A stretch of DNA of 64,000 bases from Spirodela intermedia (Eukaryota > Streptophyta > Magnoliopsida > Alismatales > Araceae): the NCBI GenBank assembly GCA_902729315.2, contig LR746277.1, forward strand, positions 5,399,001 to 5,463,000, written 5' to 3'. Made by a program: the position numbers and the translations under genes. Below the pieces are notes generated by a model, which saw only the letters and a list, made by a program, of their open reading frames with translations, did no database searches and was not told the DNA's origin. This document shows, piece by piece, positions 20,612 through 32,201 of this stretch; the stretch's first letter is position 1; the number at the start of each line of letters is the position of its first letter.

Positions 20612-23447
20612 AATGAATTGGAAAATCAGCAGCTCATACCATTGGGTCTTCTCTGGGTGAGATGCCAGGTTCTGATACAACTTTGAACAAAAATAATAAG
20701 ACACTCGAAAGATTCCAAAAATAGGGCTCATGAGAGAGGAGAGATTATACATTATGGCAAATCGGGTACAACGACAGGTCAACGAGGGAAAGAATCAGCC
20801 GGAAACAACCACCACTCTACAAAGGCTCCAGCTTTATTTACAGTCAAACAGCCGCCTAACTACAATCAAGGCGGAGCAATGAGACTCCTGGACCACATTC
20901 CAATACACCCTTCAGGGCAACAGCATAATCAAAAGACCACTCGCTTTAATACAAGTTTAAATGCCACAGCTCGGTGAAATCATTCGCTGGAACTGTCAAC
21001 CTCATGATCTACCACCACCGTGTCTCTGGTTTCTGAAATGGGTAAGAAGTAGCTGCGCCTGCAAGGTAAACAAATTTAAATATATATATATATATATTGG
21101 TGATCCGAAATGGAAAGAAAAGCAGAAGATACGGTGAGAAGTATCCAGAGAGAATGACAAAGCATTAAATATATATTATATCAGTCAACAAGAAAGCTGG
21201 TGAAATTATTCAACTCAACTTATGGGAGGAGGGATGGTTCTGGAAGATGCGAGCAGATTTGGTGAAACTAAAATAATAAAATAATGCAAAGAAGGCATTG
21301 ACGAACCTTTTCCCTTGCTCGGGGTGTCCCAGACTGCGACAGAGCTACCAACGGTGGCACAGCACCTTCTTGGAGAACCAGAGTGCAAAATTTGTTGCTA
21401 TTAGTGCAAAGATGCAGCAAAGCTGCAGCTGCATTCTCCTTCCCTCTAGCAGATCCCAGCTCGACGACTTCCACAAGAGCTGGGATCCCACCTTCATGGC
21501 CAATGGCTAACCTGCCTTCATGAATGGTTGTAAGGTTCGCCAGAACGGCAACAGCCTTGTCAACCATCCCGGCCGCCGGGTCCATCAGCTCTACTAGATG
21601 CCTAACAGCCCCGGCCTGCACAATCCTTGCCTTGTTCTCATGAAATATCGATAGATTAAACAATGCAGTGGCGGCATCTTTCTTTCCACGGGGAGTTCCA
21701 TTTCCTAATAGTTCCACGAGGGGTTTGATAGCACCTGAGCGTCCAATCTTCACCTTATTTTCTTCAATGACTGAAAGGCTGAAGAGGGTTGCTGCAGAAT
21801 TCTCTTTGGCTTCTGGATTACCCGTCTCAAGTACCTGAATAAGGGGACCAATGGCATCGGCACTGGCAATTGCGATCTTGTTGTTGTCATTGATGGACAA
21901 ATTCAGGAGGGCAGTGACTGCATTCTCCTGGGTTTTAGAGTCAGTCGAGTGAAGCAGACCAACCAAGTGGATAATTGCCCCACAGCTGGCGATTATGATT
22001 CTATTCTCCATGTTGTGCTTAGCAAGGAGACGCAACTCATGTGTCGCACTTCTCTGCATTTCGGTCGAATCGCTTTTCAAGTCCTCAATCAGTTTACGGA
22101 CTGCAGCTTCAACTTCCGATAGGTCCGGCCTTGAATCCAAGGATGGCGAGGAGACAATCCTTGGAACAAACCTTTCAGATGGACGGCGCCAAATAGTTTG
22201 GTTTCTGGACCGGGGCTCTGGCAACCTCGATTGAGATTCCTGTTCTCTTTGTGAAGAGGATGAAGCTGGTGCTTCCTGTGCCATCTCCCCTGAGACGTCA
22301 GTACCATAATTTGCCATGTCACTTGAAGACTGTGAGACCCTGTCATCTTCTCCTCGAAGGCATTCAGTGCTGGAAACAGCACTTGAGGCAGATGAAGTCC
22401 GGTTGTGTCCCTGAAGTTCTTTCCTGCCATTAGAGCACTCGGCCTTTGATTGATTGGGGAGATGGCCAAGAGAACAAGACCTCTGTTCCTCCAAACTAGG
22501 CTCCTTGCCATCAGAACCTGCCTGCGAGATCCTTCCAATTGTTGAATCAAACCCATTGGCCAGATGAGGAGGGACGGGTCTCTCATTCACATGGCCATCT
22601 TCATGGTTCTCATTGGAGGGTGAATGTGAATTCGATTTGGAACTCGTAGCAGATCGATTTGGTTCAGGCGATCTTGAGCGTAAAGTCTTTGGGTGACCAA
22701 ATCTGGGAATGTTACAATCGTCAGAGTTTACATCAGCATGAGCAACGAAGCCAGATGGCTGTTTCAAAGTCATTGATTTCTCAGGATCTGGCAGCTTAAT
22801 GTTGTTGGATTCGCACCAATTAGCAATCAAAGCCTTGACAGTGTAATTCGGTATCAAATTTGCATGCCCAAGTGCTTGACGTGTCTTGGGGCAGACAGTG
22901 AAACCCTGATCAAGCCATTTTCTGATGAAAGCTCGCTCGTATGTCTGGCCAGATGCCACTATCACCGGGTCTGACATCAGTTCGAGAGATAGAGGGCAGC
23001 AAAAATCAGCGGGAATCTGGATGCCGTTTATACTTGGCAACTGATTTGCTCTAACATAACAATCATGCATGCGATTAATGAGCGAAATCATAGGATCAAT
23101 ATACTCTAGATCGTCGGGGTTTTCAACCTGGCTAAGTTTTGTCTTCAGCTTCTCAAGTGCAACAGCCTCCATTAGGAGTTCCTGATTTGAGGACAAGCTC
23201 AACGAACTGCTAATCCTCACAACATGCTCCGAATCAATATTTATGTTTTCTATGTGATCATTCATGGCTTCCTTTATAAAGTCTGAAACAGGTTCATAAA
23301 TCAAATCCTGATTTTTTTGTAGGCAGTTCTGCAATTTTTAGTAGAAACCTAACGTCAGTTAAATGCCAAGATGACAGAAAAATAACAGATTATTTTCAGA
23401 TTAGGGAACGAAGCCCATTCAAGATGTTACCTCGACGCAGGCCAAGT
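20612..23447. repeat. Duplicated block B, PUB4 3' portion (partner 6236-9963)
   Basis: The intact-gene side of the duplication. An AATAAA polyadenylation signal (minus strand, 20837-20832) lies about 165 bp past the PUB4 stop codon and is conserved in the truncated copy near 6455. The copy lacks the LTR insertion present at 6534-7493. Confidence 0.85.
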
Positions 23448-26148
23448 GAGATTTTTCTTGCAACGACTCAAATATTGGGCAAACCAACTGGAATGTCTCC
23501 ATTGTGCAAGTTTGAATTTTGGTTATCTCATATTCTACATGCAGAACCTGAAAAAATATCAAATAATAGCCAGTTAAAAACTCATGGAAGCCCAATCAAT
23601 GAAACACCATAATGTCACAACCGTTAAAATAACATAGCCTACTTTTACATTTATTGTAAAACTCTTGTTTTAGAAGTAGACAGCACCGCATAATCCGCAA
23701 TAAAAAGGGAGAATATCTGAGTGACAGGTAAAAAAGCAATTCAGTAGCAGATTTCCATAAACGTTGGGCATTCTCTCTTTCAAGGTATTCTATATCTTAG
23801 CCAATCCTCTTCTATCGAATCTGCTGCATTTATATGCCTTCAAATGCCATCAGAATCTGCTAATAATCTATGCAAGAATTTTAAAAAACGTAAATCTGCG
23901 AAATCCTCTCAAAGCTGAGAGAGGCTTTTCAGGTTTTATCCCAGAAAACAATAATGACGCTCTCATTAGAGCACAAGTGCACGACTTACGAGCTCATGTA
24001 GTAAGGCATGGCCCTACTGAAATAATGGCTTATGCACTCTACTCGCTGTCTACTAAATGAGCGTTAGAGCGAATTGAGCAAGCGAGTGAATCCTTCCTGA
24101 AGCTTCCCCCGACAACCTCTTACAGTCTCCCCCAGCATCAGCTACTATTGAAAAATGTATTCATGCATTAGTGAGAGTGTGATCCACACTGCTGTTATCC
24201 AGACTTCTGACGGGAGGGAAATTGTCCCCCGCCCCTATTCTCCCAAGGGACGCTATAGAAAATTAATGACTCAAGAAACCTTTTAAAAAATATAAAGTGG
24301 GCAGTATAAATAATGGGAAATATCTTCTCAACAAATACGTTGCACATCACAATATTAACAGTCCTTGTGCTGGAGCGAACTTGATAAGAAAAAAAATAGG
24401 CAAAAACGTAAAATCTGAGAGACTCACATAGAGAAAAGATTGTCCTAGAAAATAGTATTGCAAAAGCACGTTCTTTATATTAGTTAAAGTCAACTCTGAT
24501 CAGGAATGGCTAACTGTTTCCACAATCCAGCCTACAGATTTATATCACAGCGCTTGTTAATGATCATAAAATGGCAAAATGTTCCTCACCAGACGTGTTA
24601 AGTTCTTCATCTCACGCTTTTACAATATTCACCTGAGTGAGTATCCTTTGCAGTCCTGCTGCTCTTTTACTAGCATCATTCAGCTATAATGTAAATACAC
24701 AGTCCAGTATTTCCTACAGAGGTACAAAGAATCCCAAGGAAAAGCTCCTCTCAGCGAAAGACTCATAGCTCCAATTCTGCATTGGCAGCCAAAAGTACTA
24801 AAATATTGGTTAAGATTAAGGCCAGCATATGGATACTTCGATTCCTGTACCAGTACACCTGAACTTTCCCACACTCATATACGAAAGCTTCCCATTTCAA
24901 GGGCAATTTGGATGCTCATGGTCCTTTGTCATAATTTCTTTCATGGCTACACAATATCCTTCCACAAAAATTCATCCCAAAGGCTTCTTCATAGGATTTC
25001 TCCGACCCTGACTCCCATCTACTATCTTGCCTAGTCAAAAAAATCCAACTTCAGACAAGAGGCATCTATTTCTCTTCTTGACGACTTCACTAAAAACATA
25101 GGATGAAAAAGCAGCAGGTCTGAACAGGCTGACCAACGTGGGAACCAGGGGAAGACTAGCCTGGTATCGACATTATCAAATCAAAACAAGCTAATGTTAG
25201 CAGAAGCACACATTAGTTGAAAAACAGAATGGCCAAGCTGGTTCGTCACGTTTAATTTGCTTATTTTGTTGGAAACTAATGTTTCCTTTTTAAAATAGGG
25301 TGCTAATAGTTGTGAACCCTATGATTTCCTCTCAGAGGTGAAAAGAAAAGAAAAACCTCACGTATGGCAGGGTATCAACCACTATCCCTCAACATTTTAG
25401 TCTCATCCTTGGACAAGCATAATGTTTGCCTAAACTTGTTGTGACCAAGTTGCGAAATACATTCTTCATTGACACAGTAAAGCCCTGATTTGTCCCCTAC
25501 AGTGGAAACCTGCAAATTGCCCCGTCCAATCCGATGCAAAATTGTGAGAGAGCAAATATTTAACCCCTATAGAATAGTGGCAGCAGGATCTCACACAGAT
25601 AATCTTTACAATGTGTTGATGCAGCAGTAATCATAACAAATATAGGACCAATTAATGGAAATAAAAATAACTAACAACTAACTCAAAAATCTAACCGACA
25701 CGTGCTTCTAGTGGGCTATCCCATATGCTTTCCACAACATATGTCAGACTATTCAATAACCTTTCTTAATGCAAGGAAGAAATATCATTAAATAGACACA
25801 TTAGGAAATATGAAATTGCTGAAGCCAAAACATTAATATCAAAAAAGGTTCAGCAAGGAAAGAAGGGAATGCAATGTAACTGACAAAGTATAATTTGCTT
25901 GACATCTGATGCCAGCTTTCTGCAAGCTCCTTAGCATTGTTGACGTGAGCATCCAATTCTTTCAAAACATTACCAATGTTTTCAGTCAAAGAAATCTTCG
26001 AAACAATAACTTCATCAAGTACAGGCTTCAAAAGGCTCAGAAATTCAACTATCTTCTGGCAATAGCTTTGAGCAAGCTCAGACTTGGGTGAGAGCGAACC
26101 GAACTGCGAGATATGACTAAGAAGTCCCTCTATCACCGATACATCCAT
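21002..26148 (-). CDS. PUB4: U-box / ARM-repeat E3 ubiquitin ligase, PUB4-like
   Basis: Four coding exons: 26148-25885, 23547-23431, 23328-21307 and 21058-21002. All junctions are GT-AG in phase 0, and the joined frame is 819 residues, close to Arabidopsis PUB4 (about 826). Order: a helical U-box N-terminal domain (1 to about 230), the U-box at about 233-306 (FCCPLSLELMSDPVIVASGQ, then CPKTRQ and PNYTVKALI), a Ser-rich linker (about 310-525), and ARM repeats (about 530-800; ENAVTALLNLSIND, KKDAATALFNLSIFHENK). U-box proteins bind an E2 and transfer ubiquitin to targets held by the ARM repeats; PUB4 relatives act near receptor kinases in development and immunity. The tail is AQLLLTHFRNQRHGGGRS. 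The start codon is in the second exon, 5 bp after a CAG acceptor. Confidence 0.9.
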
Positions 26149-26153
26149 TTTTC

Positions 26154-27492
26154 CTGTAAGGAGATACCTCAGATATATCAGTAGTTTTTCCAACAGAAAT
26201 GATTATGGTATTCTGGATCCACAAAGGAACCCTTCCGCAAATTATCACTGAAGGGTAGAAACTATTGGAACAAGATAAAACTTATTTAGGGATAATTTAC
26301 ATTATAACTGTTGGTGAACCGAATCATACACAAATAGACAAGGTGAAAGGTTTTGATGATAATTCCTTGTTAAGCCTATCGCAATTTAATGTTAAAATTA
26401 GCCATCAAGAAAAAAAAGAAGAGATGGCAAAAATAGGAATCAAGTTGCATAAGACAACTTGATAAGACAAGTTGCATAAACTTACTGTACTACTCCTTAA
26501 CAGTCAAGAGACTAAATATGTGTATGGATTTCGTAAAATTGATCTAGAACGGTCACTCAAAGGCTAAAGTTGACTATTTTGACTTTAACTCGGATGCCCA
26601 TTATTGCATAAATAAAGTCGCAAGGATTGGATTTACAACCCAAAGATGGAAAGCAGAAAATGGGTAGAAGAGTATGTATTCTCTCCTTCAGCGTAAGCTA
26701 GTCAAGGATTTTAGTGGCAAAGGATTCTGAAATCCATCGCCAAAAATCCTGGATTAGACCATAATAATCCCAACCTAAGATCGGTTGATGGGACAAGGCT
26801 TTCATGAGGATGAGATAGGAAGAATTGAACACAGGATCTACGTATCCGAAAACCCGAATAAAATATTTTTTTCTGGTCTAATAACGATCTTTGTGAACCA
26901 GATTTTGTTGCAAACAGACGCAGGATATGTCATCATGAACGGGGCATAATCCTTCACTGGACGAAGAAATTAAAACAGAATCTTAACCCTAGACAAAACT
27001 AAAACGTGAATAAAATATCGGTTACCTCAAATTCACCTGGAAAGATGTTTGAGCAATTATTCCAGCTTTGGAATTTCAAACAAGTTACAAGGACACTACG
27101 TGAGACTATCCCCACCCAGCCAATCACAGCGTTAATTCTTAAATGACGAGGGCCATTTCTTTCCTCCACAGAGGAGCACAAAGATCTCCGACAGTTTTTG
27201 AGAATAGATTTGGGTTTAATACTGTAAGTCATGTTGTACCGAAAGTGACGGGGTCTCGCTATTATATCGCTCACTTTTCCCCAGCGTTGAGCTAGAATGT
27301 GATAATATTTGGCGTAATCATCTTTTTATGCATCATACTAACAAAAAAGGTGGGGTAGATAGAACCATTCTTATCTCCAATTTTCTTTTGCCCTCCCCGA
27401 CATAAGCAGGCATCTCCCGTTAAGATTAGAAGGAGAATAAGCGGCACAAACTATCATCGAGGTACGAAATAGGGAAAAAGAATCTCAAATAC
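26154..27492 (-). other. PUB4: PUB4 5'UTR intron
   Basis: Bounded by the CAG acceptor just upstream of the start codon (26156-26154) and a likely donor AAAG|GTATTTGAG at 27492. No coding frame of interest lies inside. The donor is inferred from its consensus and from its position after an open GC-rich leader. Confidence 0.55.
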
Positions 27493-28065
27493 CTTTAAGG
27501 CTAATGCTGGACGGGATCGATCGGATTTACGACGCTGGCGACAACGCCACCAACCGCCCTGGCTAAAATCCGAGGAAATGATCCAATTAAACACTTCTTC
27601 GGCAGACTCCTCGCTCCCACGCTAAATCCAACAGCTCCCACCTGGACCCTCCCGCGTCTCACCCAATTCCCGTTCTCGCGCCGGAACACGACGACCACGA
27701 CGCGATCCACCCCCTCCCGCCACCGTCCAGCGACGCGTTCACAAACCCGCACGACTCGAAATCCGACTCGATGGAGGCTTCGCACCCCCTTCTCTGCGGA
27801 CACCCCGGCACGATCTGCTCCCCAGCTGGATGTCCAACTCTTCGGCAGCGCCTGGGTTCGACGGGCCCCGACGAGCAGCCAGCGAGCCCCCGCGGAACAG
27901 ACGGCGAGGGCGAGCTTCGAGGGGAGACGGGGAACGCAAGAAGAGAGAGAAAACTCTGGGGGAGGGATTTTCTCTGTTAACGAGGTCAGAAAAACAACTG
28001 GTTTTACGCTAAAAACGTGATGGGTTTCCGTCTCCTCCTCTTTCCCTCCCCCAAATATACCTCCA
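27493..28065 (-). promoter_or_regulatory. PUB4: Probable PUB4 5'UTR exon and TATA-like promoter
   Basis: On the minus strand a TATATTT element (28059-28053) lies upstream of a GC-rich leader that ends at the donor at 27492. The leader is open in one frame for 198 codons (28097-27501), but its translation is low-complexity and Arg/Val-rich with no known domain, and it begins upstream of the TATA element, so it is not proposed as coding. The transcription start would be near 28025 if the TATA element is used. Confidence 0.45.
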
Positions 28066-28099
28066 ACTCCCCCTTCCAAGCTTTTTCTTGCTTCCATAC

Positions 28100-30200
28100 C
28101 TTGCTGAAACTTCCCATTACGTCCACACCCCCAAAATGTTAAAATGGCCGGCCCCTTGGGCCATAAAAACTAATGCCTCTTTTTGACTGAATATCATCAT
28201 GAAAAAGCTATCTTTATGAGGGCATATCTGGAAAACGTTATCCGTTTTGACGCACGAGAGAGAGAGAGCCGTGTCCCGACCCTCGTGCCGGATCGGTCTC
28301 GATTGACGAGTCGCCAGATGCGGGGCCCGCCAGCATCTCCTCTGTCTCTACTCATAGAGCTCATACCAAACTATTGGAGTGTCCTTGAGGGATTGGGCCC
28401 CACATCTTCTCAAGTGATACGGATGGGGCGCGTGGCGAAGACAAGGGAGGGTCTGCATTCAATTCCTACCAACTCGAGGTCGCTAACTCGGTCCGATTCC
28501 ATGAATCGGGTTCGACTCCGGTCTCCCACCTGCAATCAGGCCGTGGGCCCCCACCAGCACGATGCCGTATTCGTGACGTATACGTTGCGTGGAACGTTCC
28601 ATCATATTCAAAAGAGACGACTTTCCATGAGAGAACAGGCTCAGACATCCCGCTTAGGGTAGAAGTCAACGATTAAAGATAATCGAACGCGCTCCTTGGT
28701 CAACTTACATCCTGGCCTGCCCTTAATCCATGCCGTGCGGCTTCTGTAGTCAAATATCGTACGTCAACTAAAAGAATAATTAAAATCATTCATTGTCCCT
28801 GAGATTCAAGGATCCAAACGACGGTCAAAGTTAGAGAGAGAGCGGGAGAATCGACGCACATTAAGCCGTCTCCCCGAAAGAATAACATTTATTGATTCAG
28901 ACATGGGAAGATTGTTCGACGCGGCGTTGACTTCTCCGGTCGCGCTCTGTCGGCGCCTGAGGAACGACTCCGTCAATGAACGGCGCCCGCCAGTCAAACC
29001 GCAGCCACCATTTGATATCTTGCTAGAGAGAGACGGGAAGAGAGAGAGAGAGAGGTAGGAGAGGTTCCACGTCTGTGGATGGACAAAGGAAGTGGGTTAT
29101 AGGTTGTGGAGTTTCCTTCACGCCCAGGCATGGTATCGCCGCTGGAGTTCACCGGAGATGGAGACAGTACGCTCTGGACCGGTCTCTCCCCGCCCCACCG
29201 TTGCTCAAGGAGAAGAGATTGAGGAGAGAGAGAGAGCAAACCACGTAAAGCAAAAGGAAAGAAATTGGAAGCCTGGTCCCGTCGGCGAGTTGTTCCGTGA
29301 TGAGCAAGAAGAGCGAGAGACGGGATGAGAGTGTTAAGCGATAAAAACGCACGGAGAAAGAGAGAGAGAGAGAGAGAGGGGGTGTTGGTAAAGCAGCCGC
29401 GGATAAAATCGTAATCCAGAAGAACATGTCGGCCCTTCTCAAGAATTACATGGAGAGAGAAAGCAACAGATCTAATCCAGAAGAAGACCGACCACATGCT
29501 GGTGCCCAGGATAAGCAGGGCGATCTGATCAACGCTTCAGCATTGATAACGGAGGATTCCGGCGTGGGCCCCTCTGTTCCCCTTCGTCAAAGCCATGCTA
29601 CCCAAGACATGCACCGGGAAAGGGTTGACTTTTGCCCCCCCCCCGTTGTCATTAGTCGAAGAACTTTTCAATGAATGTCCAAAGTCCCATCCATTTCTTG
29701 GTACTCAACCACTACGAAAGGCCTCTACTTACCAAGTACCCACTACAAGAGTACAATTTAACACGTAACTACATACAATGACCAGCATGTCCCCTACCCT
29801 CTAGTCGATCCTCTATCTTACACTCTTATGGAGAGCACCATCTGGAAGGGTTTTTTAGTCATGTTATTATTAACGACGAGGTCATTAAGGCGTATGGCTG
29901 ATGAACGTTGACTTTTATAATCTTTGAGACTCAATAATGATTATGCGGCAGGTGGATATCAACCGACAAGAATAGGAGGCGGCGGATGAGATCAAGAGAT
30001 ATTTAATGCTACAGGAATCTGGAGCTAAACAACCACTTAAAATTTCTTTTAGTCGGATTCCGAGTCTGCTTCCGGGCTTTTTTCTTAGCGAACGGGCCGA
30101 TCTCGGGCTGGGCTCATAGAGCCTTCACGACATCTACATCTACCGGCAGTTGCTCCCATGATGCTTGTCTCGAGCAGTGAGCCGTGCAGTGAGCCGTGCA
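28100..30200. other. Intergenic, no gene recognised
   Basis: Mixed-composition sequence between PUB4 and the GA-rich repeat. It has short GA runs (29038-29058, 29357-29380) and a C10-like tract near 29636. Several short ORFs (28183-28662 plus, 29497-28994 minus) lack domain similarity and are interrupted or low-complexity. A GGTTCGACTCC B-box-like string near 28509 has no matching A-box or cloverleaf. Confidence 0.4.
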
Positions 30201-30203
30201 GGA

Positions 30204-31280
30204 GGGAGAGAGAGAGAGAGAGAGAGAGAGGTGGAGCTCCCTTCAAGCCAAAGGAGGAAGGGGGGAGTGGCCTGACGAAGCTCCAGCTTCATGGAAGCCA
30301 GACGTGACGTCGCAGACGGCCCTGGTTAGGACGGCGCGCTGGAATCCATGAGTCTGCAGCTCCGTGCTGCCCCTCCTCGGCCTACTTTTGGACTCAAAGG
30401 GAGCACCCGCCGCCGCAGATCTTCTCACTATTTCCTGGTCTGTCACAGAGAGAGAGAGAGAGAGAGGAGACGAGAATCCGTCAGTGCAGCTCCAAACCGT
30501 ACCAAAGCCGCAGGCAGAGATGCGCAGCGAGAGAGAGAGAGAGAGAGGAAACGAGAATCCGTCAGTGCAGCTCCAGACCGCACCAAAGCCGCTGGCAGAG
30601 ATGCGTAGCGAGAGAGAGAGAGAGAGAAAGAAGGAGACGAGAATCCGTCAGTGCAGCTCCAGACCGCACCAAAGCCGCTGGCAGAGATGCGTAGCGAGAG
30701 AGAGAGAGAGAGAGAGAGAAAGAGGAGACGAGAATCCGTCAGTGAAGCTCCAAACCGGACCAAAGCCACAGGCAGAGATGCGTAGCGAGAGGGAGAGAGA
30801 GAGAGAGGGGGGGGGAGAGTTAGAGAGGGAGAGAGAGTTAGAGGAGATAGAGAGAGAGAGAGGGGGGATAGAGAGGAGAGAGAGAGGGGGAGAGTTAGAG
30901 AGGGAGATAGAGAGAGAGAGGGAGAGTTAGAGAGAGGAGAGAGAGAGGGGAGTGTTAGAGAGGAGATAGAGAGAGAGGGGGGAGAGTTAGAGAGGGAGAG
31001 TTAGATAGAGAGAGAGAGGGGGGAGAGTCAGAGAGGGGAGAGTTAGAGAGAGAGAGAGAGAGAGGGGGAGAGTTAGAGAGGGAGATAGAGAGAGAGAGGG
31101 GGGGAGAGTGAGAGAGGGAGATAGAGAGAGAGGGGGGGAGAGTTAGAGAGGGAGAGAGAGAAAGGGGGGAGAGTTAGAGAGGGAGATAGAGAGAGGAGAA
31201 TCCGTCAGTGCAGCTCCAAACCCGACCAAAGCCGCTGGCAGAGATGTGTAGAGGGAGAGAGAGATATCCCCTGCTTACAT

Positions 31281-31312
<32 letters not shown>

Positions 31313-31520
31313 CCTGCCAAAAGAGATATCCTCCACTTAGATAGAAAGAGAGGGAGGGCACCAGCCGAAAGAGATATCCTCCAGATAGAGAGAAAGGGAG
31401 AGCACCAGTAAAGCAAGATATCCTCCACCAGCCGCCCGTGAGCGTTCTCACGGTCGGCGAATATGAAGACAAGGATAGACCTCCTAGAGAGAGAATAAGG
31501 AGAGAGAGAGAGAGAGAGAG
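30204..31520. repeat. GA-rich minisatellite block with 81-91-bp units
   Basis: Unit landmarks GGAGACGAGAATCCGTCAGT start at 30466, 30547, 30633 and 30724 (periods 81, 86, 91 as the GA tail lengthens), with a fifth copy near 31194. Each unit has a unique core of about 60 bp plus a (GA)n tail. Between 30800 and 31190 the array decays into (GA)n broken by G5-G7 runs and AGAGTTAGAGAGG variants. From 31260 to 31430 a second motif, GATATCCTCCA or close, recurs four times. ORFs here (Arg-Glu repeats or Leu-Ser repeats) are artefacts. It ends about 700 bp upstream of the reticulon start codon. Confidence 0.85.
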
Positions 31521-32201
31521 GAGAGAGAAGAGAGTACACAAGGAAGGAGGGGATGCCGGAGGCTAGGGATCCCCAGAAGGCGCCGAGCCAGACCACGACT
31601 CTGGTTTCTCAACGGTCACCTCCTCCTGTGGGCCACCTCCTGAAAAATAGGTCTGGCCCAATAAATATCCCGCCAACATAGATCCCCACAAGCCCACGGC
31701 CCGTTATCTCCCTCAGGGAGGGCCAATCTGGTCCCCCTAATTGACTTTCAGGCTCGGGACACAACCAACCTACAAAACCACAGAAATAGCATTTTTTATG
31801 ATAATAAGGAATAATAATTAAATTATTTAGAAAAAAATTAAATATCTGATTTTCCTTCAGAAACGTTAAATAGCTACTTCATCATTAGTCAGAATTACTT
31901 CATTATTTTTTCCAGAGCGTAAAAAGAGTTTCTTTTATTAACACGACGTTGATCCGGTTCCTCCCTAGGCTTCCCGGAGAAGAAGATCGATCATCCCATC
32001 ATACTCCAACGCTTGGAATTCCCAGGCCTGCGAGCCCAGATCCGCCGTACAGACTCCAAGGTGGGGGAAGCGGGCGGCGCAGCCCTGGTCGTCTCCGCCA
32101 CTGAGCTACTCGATCGTCCGGCTGATCCGCGTTTCTCCGGTAGTCGCCGAAGCCGGCTTGACGGCGACCTTGCCCATTTAAGGGGAGATTGTGGCGTGTG
32201 G

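Noticed and set aside
22089-22586. 165-codon minus-strand ORF inside PUB4 (and its relative at 8649-9116)
   Set aside because: Alternate frame of the Ser-rich linker in the PUB4 coding exon; it is conserved between copies only because the DNA is.
27501-28097. 198-codon minus-strand ORF upstream of PUB4
   Set aside because: It begins upstream of a TATA-like element, is Arg/Val-rich without a domain, and ends at a likely leader-exon donor; best read as 5'UTR.
28480-28530. tRNA-like signal (GGTTCGACTCC B-box match and a small palindrome)
   Set aside because: No A-box at the right distance, mismatched T-stem, and no acceptor-stem pairing.
30348-30930. 188-codon plus-strand ORF with Arg-Glu repeats and its minus-strand Leu-Ser counterpart
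   Set aside because: Translation of (GA)n and the minisatellite unit only.
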